The notes: generated by a model not told the origin, from the letters alone. A stretch of DNA of 64,000 bases from Pontederia crassipes (GCA_030549335.1 CM060187.1:7440001-7504000), one strand, 5' to 3'. Counted from the first letter of the stretch, positions 38,236 through 51,230 are shown. Numbers and translations are program-made.

Positions 38236-41200
38236 GCACAAGAAATGCACTCGGCATCCCATTCAACTCCTACGTCTTCCCCTTCCACGTCCGTCCACTT
38301 TCAAGACAAAGACCTCAATCTCGTCTACTCTCCAGACGAAATCGTCTTCTCCTCCTCTCACTAATGACGCCACTACAAATCTCTCATGGCACGCCCTATC
38401 CTCCCCACAAAATTTGTGGATCATGATATTTTGTCCTCCCTCGGTTTCCTCGATGACATGGAGTGCGCCATTAAGAAAATGAGCGCTTAAGATTTCTTTG
38501 TCTGTCTATCCCACTTACCCTCGCCTTGTCTGAGAATTTCATAGCCTATTTTTCTGGACACCTAACACCACAACGTCTCAACACCCAAGGCGTCTTGGCC
38601 AAAATCATAGACGACTAGACCGAAAGGGCAAGAGCCCGGGCCTCTGCGATTTCTAATCCCATCATCAAATATTTTCATCGCCTCATCTCATCAACCACCT
38701 AGGCCAAGCAAACACAGAGTCCTACATCATTGATTCTGACTTGTTTATCATTGACACATTTCTCTATGGAAAACAAGTAAACCTCTTGGGACATCTGTTG
38801 CCGAATTGGAACAAATGTGTTAAGATGAAGTCGGGCACAATCACATTCAATGGGATCATTACAACGATTGGCATCCACTGTGATCTGGAGCTTGATTCTT
38901 TGGAAACAGCTCGAGGATCTATGATAATAGACATGAGAACCCTCCACAAATGGAACCTGATCGAAGTCGATAGGCACCGCAAGCTTCTGCTTCTCAAAGG
39001 AACTCACCAAAAGCTGTGCCTCCCCAACACGACAAAGTTTCCATCAGTTCAGAATTTAACTGGAAGATCACCTCGGAACATCTCAAGTAAAGCGCCAAGC
39101 CGACCAAATCAACAGCAGAGCAAGAACACCACCACTCCTCCGATCCTGCATCACCCACCTCTAGAAAACAGAAGTCCCCTGAACCAGAATCGACAACTGA
39201 TGATGTCGCGGAACCTATCCTCTCCGACCTTCAACAAATTATTTCTGACATCTCCCTGCAGATGCTCAAGTTAGGACGAAGCAACATCCGGATAAAACGC
39301 CTTCTCCAAAACCAGACTATTGCCATCCTACGCATTGAAGCAAGTCTGGGGGAACCCAGCGGGTTCCCCCACACACTAGTCTTCCTCTTGAGCTCTATTC
39401 CTGCCCCGACTTGAACACACTGAGGATAGTGTTGTGTTTAAGTTTGGGGAGGATACAATGGTATGTTTTCACCCATATCTCTAAAAGTTTAGCATATCAT
39501 TGTACATAGTTCTTTAGCTCTACTCCTTAAAAATTGTCATGTTTAAAGTTCTATTAATCAAATATTTCAAAAAGGTTTATGATATGCTGACATGCATCAT
39601 GTGATCTCTTACTAAAAGATTTGAATTGCCCTCCAGCCTTTAACTGAGAAACATCATGAAATGCATTATTCACCCCTCATTCTGTGTACCTGATAAGCAT
39701 GAATGTCAATATTTCACAAACTTTAATACCCTGGCATGACATCAAAGCCCATCACTAGATATTGGATAGTCTTCTACATGATATTGCCTAGGCTCATTCA
39801 TAATTCAATGATTTGTCACTTTCTCGAAGCCTACTTACCGACATTTTAAAATACTAAATACACTTAATGATATGTAGTAGCTCTTCCTTTGCATAATGGG
39901 AACTTTTTTTCTTTTCAATAAAAGCCCAAGTGCCCCATCCTAGTATTCTAGGAAGAACCGATGAGGAATGATGTGGGACCCCTATTTCATGATAAAAAAT
40001 GTGTTTCGAATAAATAAAGCACCAATAACTACTCCATTGTCTACTCAGTTTGGGGAAGACAAGAGTATGCCCTCAGGGCACTACTAGCACCATATGCCCA
40101 TTATTTCAGGAAGAAAAGTTAGGTACTATTGAGTGGAACCACCTGTGCTGAAATTTTACTTTTTCCCATCATGCAAGTGAAGTGCTATTATATGTATATG
40201 AATCCAAAGAATTTTTTTAAATGAATAAGTTGGTTAGCCCCTTTTCAGCATGAGGACAAACGTTGTTGCATGAATATTTGTAGGAAATTTGTATGTGGAC
40301 GACCATCCAACAGGAAGCCCATGTATCTCATTAGTATAGGGAACTTCTGTGGTGACATTATCAGGGCAGTGTTAAAATAAATTAAAAAGGGCTAATGGCA
40401 AATGGGTGATGTCAGGGAAAGGGATGAGGAATTTGCTGATGATATGCTCCAAGCCTAAATTCTTAGCTAATTGCTTGAGGACAAGCAAAACTTTAAGTCT
40501 GGAAAAGTTGATGTGGAGATTTATGGCCTATATTTTCACTATTATTTTGCATGCACATAGTATTTGTCATATAATTATTTCCTTACATAGACACGTGCAT
40601 GGCACTAATTCAATGCATTTCAAATGTTCAATGCATATTACCACTAAAGTTTATTCTTGCTAGCTTAAGAATTCACTTGGATAAATGTCCCTTTCTGCAC
40701 GGGGCCACTGAGAAGTAGAGCGGCTGAATCACACATTGTTGTCTACATCAAGGAATGGTGGATTGCTTTCGGGTCAAGGAAGAGGCTAAACAACCAAATA
40801 GCAAACACCATATGTAATTTGGGGACCAGCCAACTCCTTCACCTCCCTGATGCAAGGAAGATTCCCAAGTGGCAAGCGACAAAGGGATAGGCAAAGGAGG
40901 AGAGGAGAAGAACCAACAACAAGCAGAATGTATATAAAAGGAAAAGAAGCTGTAAATGAAAAAGGGAGGAGAGATTCTAGATGTTAGACAAAGAGACGAA
41001 AGAACAGAGAGTTGGAAAATAATGCCTTTGTCAATTTGTGGAGAGATGTGTATTCTCCACATGAATTGTAACTAACCGGCTCTGCTGAGGCCGGGAGGTG
41101 CTTATGTAATTTGGAATTCATGTTCTTTAACTGTGTTTTATTTCGATGTTTTTCATGATCAATACCGAGTGTTGTGCTTTCTTATGTTTTCAATGTCATT

Positions 41201-42646
41201 AGTTTGATCCTTATTTTATTTGTTCAACTCTTTTCCTTTTGGATCTGCGCATGGATTTGAGTTTGTGAACTATCTTTACCCTACACCCCGACCATAAGGA
41301 CGTTATAGGCTCCATCGCGAGCGAACGTGGAGAAACCAAGCATGGGTGAAGATAGTTCCCTGCGTGATTTTCGTGTTTTCCGTGTAGCTGTAAGCTAGGA
41401 GAAGTTCTCCGAACCATTGTTGTCCTGCACCCGCGAACGTAGGGACATTATAGGATTCATTGGGACCGAACATGGAGAAACCAAGCCCAAGGCATGCAGT
41501 GGCTCGTAGTTTGGGTTTTCGTAGAATCAAAGTTTGGTTTAGACATCGTTCACTCTTTGATTTGCGACCCAAAATGTTATGCATATTATGGATTTCTGGC
41601 AATAAATAACTGCATCGAGTTGGAGGTTTGGGTCATCTTAAATGGATTCAAAGAGTGTTTGTACATTTCACCATTGCTATTGTCGATTTCTTTCGATTCT
41701 GGAAGGCTTAACCGAAGATGGGATATTCTTCAATCCTCATTCGAAATCAGTGACCCAAGTAGGGTAAATAAGAAGTGAGTTATTTCTAAAAGACTTCTAG
41801 TAAATCCTAGTTCGTATTGTCCGAATCGAACTTTCCTCCTCCTCCAAAACGTCTAAACCGTCTCGCAGACACTAGTATCTTGCATTTAGTCCGGGAGGGT
41901 CATCCGTATTCCACTAAGGCAAGCATGAGCTGATTGTAGCCTTCTTGCCTTATGTGTATTTCTTTTGAATGCCTAAACCCAAATCTTGAACGAAATAAAG
42001 CTCAATTCGTGCTTTGATGATAAAATACGTGAAAGCAATAATAGCACCATTTATGCGAATTCTTTTCATGCATGCAATCACTTGCTTTCCACCAATACAA
42101 ATGTGTGGGTGCAAAGTCGAGTGTCTTTACTATCAAGACTGACCAAATGCACGCGTGAAAAGGGCACTCGGCTGATTTACTCATATCATTTCAAGCTAAC
42201 AAATTTTGAATCGTGTAACAGAAGCACCTCCCATAAGTCCTCAGCACATGCCCTTCATTGATTCTCTTGTACAATTCTTAATATTAACTGTTGTCTTCAT
42301 GTTTTTCCTCTTTTACATTTCGAAAATCACAAAAATAATTAGTTCTTTTTTATGTTACATCGCTACTCTTTTTCCTTGTTTTCAACATTTACTTTTTTGT
42401 CAAGTTTGCTCCAAAGGATTTCTCGAAACACTACTTCTCTGTGGATCAAACATCAAGCACTACAATGATGCACCGAATGCTTGCGGATCGCATTTCGATA
42501 GTGTAGAGAGATTATAAATTTTAAAATGTTATTTCGATATATTCTTATGTTCAAGAGTAACACGCCTGAGTATTGGGTAGACCTGTGTCTCAGAGGCCTT
42601 CACCTCCCCTTTCGTGCGATATTCTCTATACACACTTCATACGAGT
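38236..42646 (+). mobile_element. Tat/Athila-like element 'C' with gag remnant but no pol, nested in LTR A (fossil)
   Basis: Parts: gag-like region about 38236-39290 (conceptual translation includes a Tat/Athila-type KFVDHDILSSLGFLDDMEC stretch), non-coding 3' region about 39300-40508 with the 'ttgcttgaggacaagcaaa' motif at 40471-40490, then an LTR from 40509 to about 42640. No reverse transcriptase or integrase is visible and no 5' LTR is present on the left, so it is an incomplete, probably non-autonomous copy, broken. Element A sequence flanks it on both sides. The right border is placed where similarity to the other LTR of A resumes. Confidence 0.7.
40509..42640 (+). repeat. Element C 3' LTR
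   Basis: Starts TGATGTGGAG after the purine-rich motif. Contains a 'tgtaactaaccggc' stretch near 41066 and an LTR-end-like 'ctgtggatcaaacatc...gcttgcggatcgca' stretch at about 42440-42492. End estimated. Confidence 0.6.
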
Positions 42647-42869
42647 CATTACTCCCGTGTCCTTTTGTGAGGATGTTGGGAGAATTTGTTATGTGTAATA
42701 TATATATATATAGTCTAATTTCTTGAATGATATATTTTTATTTCTTATGCTTTTATAAAAAATATATATAATTACATCACGTTTCCGCAATCTTTCTCAA
42801 TTTTATGTGATCGTCCATAATAAGTCGCAAACTTTGATTTAAATGATGGTTTAAATCAGGATTGTGATA
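42647..42869 (+). repeat. Element A 5' LTR, last block
   Basis: Matches about 50945-51230 of the right LTR ('tgtccttttgt.aggatgttggga', 'ttttatgtgatcgtccataat'). Ends just before the primer site. Confidence 0.8.
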
Positions 42870-42871
42870 GT

Positions 42872-42885
42872 TATGATATCAGAGC
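42872..42885 (+). other. Element A primer binding site (tRNA-iMet type)
   Basis: 'tatgatatcagagc' directly after the 5' LTR matches the TGGTATCAGAGC primer site of many plant gypsy elements with two changes. Confidence 0.7.
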
Positions 42886-45800
42886 GTCCTTCCCTTTTGT
42901 CAAAGTTTACATGGCTATGTCTAGAATGACATGTTATGCCTAGAGTGTGTTGCGAGTGTTTAGGTTGTCATACTTATGTTGGGAGCATAGTATGAGTCTA
43001 TATACATACTATGGTATGTATACGTTCTAAAGTGAATATATCATTATGATATTATGCCTTTGATCAAATATAATTTTATACATAACTTGTATTTAAAAAA
43101 AACTTTGAATGCCACCTTAAGATAAAAGTGAATGATTGAACTAATATTGTGTGATTTCCATGATATTAATAATAGTGCTTCGTATTCATATATATGATAT
43201 ACTAATCATGTATAGCTAATTGCTATAAAGTCCTTGCTTGTTAATGATTTTTTTGTATACGTAAAAAAATGATGTGATTTTGGATATGGATTCAATGTTC
43301 TCTTAGCATGTACGATTAGATTGTTATAGAGAGATAATTATTTTCTCATTTTCAACTCAACTACTAATTTACTTTATGGTAGATAGCGAACTAGGTGCAT
43401 TTTCTCTAATCTATTACAGGTGTCTCAATAAGTTACTTTAAATAGGATGTGATGGGGTCTTAGATTATTTGGTATAAAAAAAATTTCCTATCTTTAAGGA
43501 GTTCCTAAATGAATTTTGTAGAAAGTGTCTTTCTTCCTTATAGAGGGAGATGAAATTATATGTTATCCTACCCCCTAGAATCATTACTATTTGCACTATC
43601 CCTTTTAAACGAACATAAGTATAGGAATCTTTTTACGATAGTTTTAGTCGGCTTAAGACTATGTGTTTCAGTCTTATTCATCAAAAATAAGAATGAGTAC
43701 CCAAGTTTGGTTATCTCTAAATTATGTAACTATGAAGAATATCTTATGAAAAGTAGGTTAATTTTTTATTTTATTTTTTAAAAAACTTCAGGGTACCCTT
43801 GTATTTCCTAATCTTGATTTCAGTATTGAATCCATTGAAAAAAAAGAGAAATGTTATACTTCAAAGAGAACGTTTAGAACATGACATGATCATTGAGAGT
43901 TTGATAATGTCATTGGACTATTTAGTTTCCAACTATGGATAGAATCATATTGTCAAACAATTCTTCGGTTAAATTGTAATTAAATTATTAATAACAACTT
44001 AATTTGTTCATAGAGTCATGCAAGTCACGGACTCTATTGTGAAAACCCTTATAGAACAATAATGAGTATCAAAGTTGGTTCCCGTCTTGGCTTAACCATA
44101 TAGTAACGGGTCATGTTGGACATAAGAAAGATGGATCATATTCCTAATACGCAAGATCATTTAAGATATTTGAGTGGATCAGATCAAATGTTTACCACTT
44201 AACTCTCAAATGACCATGTTGTGTTTCTTATGGGCATTTTATGAAAGCATGAAATACGCCATTTACATGTAACCGAATACTAAAGAATCTCTTGATTTTA
44301 ACGAGAATTACATATAGAGAATACATAATTCACATGCTAAGCTACAAGAAACATGTGCAAAATATGACAGAACTATATACAAAAATGATGGGTTACAAAA
44401 TATTTAGTGATATAAAACATTGTGTTTTGGGGTAAATACTTTTTAATAATAAATGAGGGGATATCTATAATCCACCCAAATGGGGCATAAGATCCATATG
44501 TATGATAGTCAAATAGTAAGTTTGTTTTGCATCATTGATAGTCTAATTATAATGAAAAAGCTAAATTGCTAGGAATTGAATATTATATGGTCTGACATTT
44601 TCTAGATGAGGTGGATTATCCAAAAATTTGAATGACCTACATATAGATAGATGTTAAAATATAGATTTTACAAGATTGTCAGTACATCTCAATTATCCAT
44701 GTAAATAAGAACATAGTAAGCAAAGATTAAGGTATCATTATGTCATTAGAGTAATTTCATAATCAATTGGGAAACGAACAATGTGTCATAGATAACATGA
44801 GTAAAAGTTGAATATGATCCTTATGAAAATTTTATACTTATGTAAACACTCATGTAAAATAGGTTTGGACTGATTTGATTTAGACACATGTGTAAAAGGG
44901 TAGGAGTTTTCTCCTCTAGCTTTGAGAAATTAAAGCGGAATAGTACTAAGTGTGATATTGAAGTTTTGTGGGAACAATTATTAATGGGATTATATAATAC
45001 TAAGTTTCTACGTGGCACTATGAGGTATCCATATTTATAAGAAAAATGTAAACATCTGAAAAGAGGGATGATAACATATATAAAGTGTCGAAGAATCAAC
45101 GATTTGGTTCGTTTAGTATTGAAAATTCATACTTACTTCATAGGGTCCAAATCATTAAATTATCATCATTAGACATGAATCAATAGTAATATTTTTTAAA
45201 GTATTGTGAATTCTTGAAGTGCTATCATTTATACCAAAATCGTTGCTAACTTCCATCTCGACATTGTTAATGACCATTCCTTGCTATGACCTTGAAGTCA
45301 TTGATGATTCTTGATTTATTGTTATTGATCACAACTCATCATCTTGGAATATCAACTTATGGTTGATTTCATTGATTAGTTCATCATTGTTTTTCGCAAC
45401 CCATTCATCGTAATTGATTGAGTTACCATTGTCACGCTCTTATGGGCGATGATTTGTCATTATAAACTTTAATACATCATTGATATTGAAAGTTTAGAGA
45501 GTTGTTTAGAAAGCTTATTGAATGATGTAATAGAGTGAGGCCTCCTCTAGTCATCATTCGAGATCTTGAGTGGTATCAAAAAGTTCTCTTTGTGGAATGT
45601 TGGTGGGGAGCTTAGCGAAAGAATGATTGGAAGGGGATGCATTTACGATCCTTAATCGCGAACTCGAACCAATATTTCACTATTGTAAACTAATAAGAAA
45701 GAAAAAAGGCATATTTACAAATCACAACAATGCTCACGCTCTCACCTTTTATTCCTATAGACGATAAGTGATATCCTTAACCTGTGAATGTGTGTTAGAG

Positions 45801-46306
45801 GTCGTTATTTTTATCCAATATTTCAATCTTTCAAGTGTCATGGTCCATCTAAGCATTGGCATTTTGTCCGTTTTGTGCGAAAGCCCCGCTAGAATGTTTG
45901 AAAATCAATGTTTATGTTTATTCAGACTTGTACAAAATCAAGCATGGGTATTGAGACTTGAAGAGAGAATTATCTTTTATGCATCCATATAAGGTAGCCA
46001 AATGGAAATTTAAATTTCCTTTTAGATGATATGTCGATAATTTTTTGGAAATCTTAAAGTAATGGTAGTGCTTGTAATATTGGATTGACCTCTTATGGAG
46101 TTATGAAGTAATAATTATTCTTACACATTTAACTGTAGTATGGAATAGGGATTAATGATGCATAATATAAGAAAAGCATCATTAGGATTGAAGGAAAAAT
46201 AAAATTCTTAAGGACAAGAAGATAATTACAAATTATAATGACAATGAGCAAAATTTTGTCTTTTAGTAAGTTGGACCATATCAAAATTCGAGGATGAATT
46301 TTATTT
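42886..46306 (+). mobile_element. Element A internal region, no recognisable genes
   Basis: About 3.4 kb of AT-rich sequence with no reading frame longer than about 90 codons and no gag or pol motif that I can recognise. Either the coding region has decayed completely or A was a non-coding large retrotransposon derivative (LARD-like) carried by a relative. Confidence 0.55.
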
Positions 46307-46319
46307 AACGGGGGAAGAA
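46307..46319 (+). other. Element A polypurine tract
   Basis: 'aacgggggaagaa' directly upstream of the 3' LTR and preceded by a 'tcgaggatgaattttattt' stretch; this arrangement is normal for gypsy elements. Confidence 0.75.
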
Positions 46320-47334
46320 TGTAGTATCCTAACGCTTTTAGCAGTTAATAAATTAATTATGAATTAATTAAGCTGATTACTCTTTTAATATATTTCTAAT
46401 TACATTGTAATATTATAATCACCTATTAGGCAATTAACTTAATCAAGAATCAAATTTTAGTTAATTGTTTCTTAAGGTAAATTTAAGTTAATTGTGACCT
46501 TATCTTTATTTATGAATCATTAGGTTGTTTAAATATTTAGTAGGACTAAATTAACTAACCTAGTTAATGCTAACCTAATTTATATATTTATTCGGTTAGC
46601 TAATGTCATCACATCCAACCGACTTATGTATGGGCTGATCATCTCTTACCTACACGAACTCTCCCTGGTTGGTTTGATTTTTTATAAAAAAACTGCCTTA
46701 TATTATATCCTAACTGACTTAGACTTTGTGGACTTAGCAACCGCCTCATATTACATCACAAAATATATATTATAATATATATATATAGCCATATAATATG
46801 TTCATACTAATATTGTAAAATTCGGACCGGACGTCGACCCAGATAAGTTTCCGGGTCAGGTTGGACCGATTGAATCGATTAATCCGGACGGTCAGACCGA
46901 CTATTAATAAAATAATATAAAAATATCAATTACAATACTTATATATGTTTGTTAATAATTAATATATTTCTACATTAAAGTACACTAATATGATTAAAAA
47001 TTTAATTAAAATTAAGAAATCAAATGTGACGTATTTAATTATTGATATGAGTTTTATGTGATTTTAATATATTCAATTATAATTTACAAATTCATATGTC
47101 TCAAATTTAACTATTAATATTAACTTAAACTAGAAAAACTATTATAGTTTCTATTTTTAAATTTAATTAGGTAATTAATCTTTTCATATTTAAGTTTTGA
47201 TATATAAAAATAATTATATTTTTTTAAGAAAAATTATCAAAAGAAACAATTTGATATATGAATGATTATATGCTTTGTATACTATGAAATAAGTTGCCAT
47301 TCAAATTAATAAGTGTAGCACAGTGGTTTGTACA

Positions 47335-48185
47335 CAAGGGCGGAGGCAGGTGGGTTCTTGGGCCTGCAAGTGCAGGCACTGGAATTCTATATTAGTAATT
47401 ACATCCACTATTACAGTCATATATGTTACTATCACCTTGCTGGAAGTGACAATTGCTTATTGATTGTGACTAGGTTCGAGTCTCCTCAACACAACTACTT
47501 TTTCATTTCTTTTTAACACTGGTTTTCTAAAATTATTATATATGATTGATATCTAATAATCTCCTAATTGTCGTATAATGTTTTACCTTATATTTTTATC
47601 CAATAATTAATTCTTTCTCTTCTAGGCATTATATTATATTTTATTTCCTTTAATCATTTTTTTCTTAATTACATGGTCCAAGTCCATAATTTTTTACCAC
47701 TTATTTTTATAGTTGATCTTCCATGTTTTATAATTTTTTATAATATTTTTGTTCTCTATTTTCATCTAATTAATTCATTCTTTCTCTTTAGACATTATGC
47801 TTTACTATTTTATATTTTTAATTTTAATTATTTTATTTATATATTACCTTTAATCAATGTATAATTAGGTGGTTATGGTATCATTTATACCCATTTGATT
47901 CATAATTATTATATATAAACCATATACATAAATAGTAATGCAATATTGTTTTGTGTTATACCCATGATCTCTTTCTAGCTCTAGTGTTATAATTAATACT
48001 ATAAATTATTATTTATGTTTTAATATCATAATATAATATTTTAAATTAATTTTGGATTCTAAAATTAATATCTTTATTATATACATATAAGTAAAAAAAT
48101 AAAATTTACGGAAAGAACAAGCGAGCTCTTCGACTAGATACATGTATATGTGAACCCACTTAAAATATTCCTGGCTCCGCCACTG
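47335..48185. mobile_element. Non-autonomous hAT-type element
   Basis: The 851-bp element begins CAAGGGCGGAGGCAGG and ends CCTGGCTCCGCCACTG (inverse CAGTGGCGGAGCCAGG; 13 of 16 match), flanked by a perfect 8-bp TSD TTTGTACA (47327-47334 and 48186-48193). An 8-bp TSD with short CAGTG-type ends is the hAT signature. The AT-rich interior has no transposase. Confidence 0.8.
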
Positions 48186-48239
48186 TTTGTACATGTTAAC
48201 TAGTTGAGGAGGTCAAGGGTTTAATACCCATTGTATGAA

Positions 48240-48366
48240 CCAATGTTGTTAAATCTGGACCGGACTGGCCGGTCGACTGGTCCGACCGTGACCCAGACAC
48301 CTAACCGATCCATCGGTCATGCTAAACCCGCCGACCATATTGGACCGCCAGGTTTAACAACATTGG
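48240..48366. repeat. Short inverted-repeat unit of the same GC-ended family
   Basis: Begins CCAATGTTGTTAAA and ends with its inverse TTTAACAACATTGG. The GC-rich core ('ggaccgg..ggccggtcgac') can fold on itself. Outside it, TATGAA and TTCATA extend the palindrome by six bases. Confidence 0.65.
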
Positions 48367-50207
48367 TTCATACCTATTGAATCAGCAGCACATTCATGCC
48401 CAGAATCTCTCCTGTTCTCACATATTGACCATAAATCCGGACCTATATAAGAGAAAATGAATGGCAAGTGCTTGAGAATCCGCAGTTTTCGCAATTGAAT
48501 CAGAAGAGGCCATCAAGCCGATTAGCTTTCTTTTTATAAGGGCTATGGAAATGGAAATGAAGACTTCCCTTTAATTGCCAAAGAATGAAATGGAGGAATG
48601 GTAAGCGATAGAGCAAAAAGAAAGGAAAGGGGTTAAGCCGTTGATGCTATCGAAAATATGAAAGAATGGAAAAAGGAAATGAAAGTTAATAAGGTAAGGG
48701 GATTACTTTTTTTAATTACTATGGAATTAATAAATTAAAATATTTTATTTGTTTACTTAATTTGTGAGGCTTCATGTTATGAAATAGTGCACGTCAACTT
48801 AAAACTATCTAATGAAATCGAATAGGTTATAAATTTGCTGTTTACAATCACTATATGGCTGGAAAGGGCTACTAGTAATTAATTATCAGAAATTACTCAA
48901 AAAATTATAAAAGTTATATCACATGTTCTTCTTTGAGTCTAAATATCATGGGATATGTAATGACCTCAAAATCATGTGTATGTATTATGTTATCTGCAAA
49001 ATAGTGAGTAGTTGTCATGCTGTTCTCAAAAATGATATGGCTATATCGTAAATTATGCTCCTATTGACATCGATCATAAAAAAATCTAAAAATTTTAGGA
49101 GAGTTTGTTTCTTCTATAATATGCCTAATCTATTTGGAATTAGTTAAAAATAAATTATATATAAGAAGATATAAAATTTACATTGATTACCTTTCTGTCT
49201 TGTAGATTCTAAAGTAAAATCTAAATATGTACCACCATGGGATTTTGTAAGACTTATATAAAATAGTATAAATTATAAACTTAGGTGTCTCTACTCCTTT
49301 CAATGTCTACTTTCACTGAGTTTTGGAATCAGGCCAATTAGATATCTGTGGAGAAAGTTATGTGTTCATTTATATGGTGCTATCACTTTATCCTCTAAAA
49401 CGGTTACATGACTTTGTAAATTAGGTATTAAATCAAATATGTTATATATTTATTTGCTAATTTAATTGTAATTGCTCAAAAAGGATATGTTTAGAGAAAG
49501 TTATAAATGTTTAACCGAACCTCACTCAGTCTATAAGAACACATAATGAACATAAAATTTGGGTTGAATTCTGATTATCCTAAGAATTGTGTCTAATGAA
49601 ATAAAATATGAAGCATTTATAGATTAAGTCTTTTGTAATCAGGAGCTAAGTAAAATTGTAATCTTGTGAGTTTATTATTTATCTTAAGAGTTATTAATTT
49701 TCTTAACTAGGTGTGCAATCAGTCATAATATAAGATAACCGGTTATGATGAATTCAATTGATTAAGGTAAATGGAATGTGTAAATGATATATAATCTCTA
49801 TACTGGTATGGTTGTGAGAGTAATATGTACCTATAATATTGTTATAAGGTTAGATGAATCATAAGAAAAGAAATGGGAAACACCTTGCGAGATCGCATAT
49901 GTCAGCTAAGTTGATTTCTCTTACTCTATGTATTCACCTCTTATGAATTCAGCGTAACATTGATTGCGATACGTATTGAATATATTTTGGATATATTCTT
50001 CTGAAAAGTATGTTGAAATGATTGATCAATTGACGGTGCATTTGTAAAGTATATATGAAATGTTATAAATTAGTTTTATAAAATGCAATCATATTCCGTT
50101 TGAATCATTGTTCATTCATCTTCTAATATTTGAGTTACAAGATATGATTCATCTTTTGATATTTGATATGAAATTGTTATATGATTAATCATTCTGCATG
50201 TCTGATG

Positions 50208-50585
50208 GTTGGAACTAAGTGCTACATCGTTGATCACAATGTGAGCCACCTATAGAGTCCAATCCATCATTTTGTTCCCAAGAAAAGAGATGAGATAGAC
50301 TAGAGCTAAGTGTCATGTAGAGCTAAATGCTACATTATGAGAAATTTTGTTGGGATCCATCTCTAGAATTCGTAGGGGTCACCTCTATCCTCCTATCGCT
50401 ATATGTTCACCGAAAGGGATAAGATAGAATGAAGCTAAGTTCTACATCATTGATCACCATGGGACCCACCTCTAAAATCCACTTATCGCTATATGATATG
50501 TTCTTCGAAAGAAATGGGATAGAATGAAACTAAGTGCTACATCGTCGATCACGATGGGAGCCACCTCTAGAATCCACCTACCGAC
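50208..50585 (+). repeat. Tandem repeat in LTR A (right copy)
   Basis: Same 'ctaagtgctacatcg...gggagccacctctagaatccacc' array as at 37801-38175, about four units. Confidence 0.85.
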
Positions 50586-51230
50586 CACTGGCCAGTTGGT
50601 AATCCGTGCATTCATATGAGAGTGTTGTATTTGCACACTTCTATTTGATATGATTTGAATGATGTTGATTGCAATTGAAGTGTGATGTTTTTTATTAGAA
50701 AATTGTATATATTATTTTCAAATGAATGAAATCACTGATTGTGATGTTATAATTATTTCATGCCTTTGCATATCTCTCCAAATTAATTAGATGGTAACAC
50801 ATAACTTATGAGTTATCAACTTACTGAGCTATTTTTACTCATAATGTTGTTTAATATTTTTCATATCAATATAACTTCTGGGATTGTGGGAGTTCATGAT
50901 CTTAGTAGAGTTTAACTCTTTAGATATAAAGGTAGCGAGGGAAGTTATTACTCCTGTGTCCTTTTGTTAGGATGTTGGGAGTATTCGTTATGTGTAATAT
51001 TGTTATTTTGTAAAGTCATTTTGTAAAATGTATAACTTAAGGAAGTTGATTTGCTTTGAAATGATCATCACATATTGTCTAATTTGTTGAATGATATATT
51101 TTTATTTCTTATGCTTTTATAAAAAGCCATATAATTACGACGCGTTTTCGTAATCTTTATCGATTTTATGTGATCGTCCATAATGAATCGCGAACTTCAA
51201 TTTAAATCATAGTTTTAATCGGGATCGACA

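Larger units (their letters stand above)
46807..48366. mobile_element. Inverted-repeat element (MITE-like) in the 3' LTR of A, enlarged by nested insertions
   Basis: Starts 'ctaatattgtaaaattcgg' and ends '...aacaacattgg', flanked by TTCATA (46801-46806 and 48367-48372), the same site as TTGATA around the copy at 12437-13017. Its head ('cggaccg.acgtcgaccca') is homologous to that copy. The interior differs: it holds a tRNA-like stretch and the hAT element at 47335-48185, and its last 127 bp (48240-48366) form a small complete inverted-repeat unit of the same family. Confidence 0.7.
12000..51230 (+). mobile_element. LTR element 'A', host of the nested insertions (fossil, no coding region seen)
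   Basis: The left LTR starts at 12000 (TGTAATATC) and the right LTR at 46320 (TGTAGTATC). The two copies align from their first base and share later blocks: 12000-12436 with 46320-46806, 13024-13106 with about 48530-48610, 37401-38235 with about 49815-50655, and 42647-42869 with about 50945-51230. A tRNA-iMet-type primer site follows the left LTR (about 42872-42885) and a purine tract (46307-46319) precedes the right LTR, which fits a gypsy-type element on the + strand. The internal part (42870-46319) shows no protein domain. By eye the first 85 LTR bases differ at about 10% of sites, which at commonly used plant LTR rates would mean a few million years. No convincing TSD was found. It is broken and split by elements B and C. 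Confidence 0.8.
46320..51230 (+). repeat. Element A 3' LTR
   Basis: About 4.9 kb including a passenger inverted-repeat element (46807-48366) and a hAT-like insertion within that. Starts TGTAGTATCC and ends near 'gggatcgaca'. Without the passenger it is about 3.3 kb. Blocks matching the 5' LTR are listed under element A. Confidence 0.8.

Noticed and set aside
47472-47490. B-box-like word 'ggttcgagtct' suggesting a tRNA or SINE
   Set aside because: It lies within the hAT element, about 150 bp from the A-box-like word, too far for a tRNA-type promoter; the B-box at about 48217 fits better.
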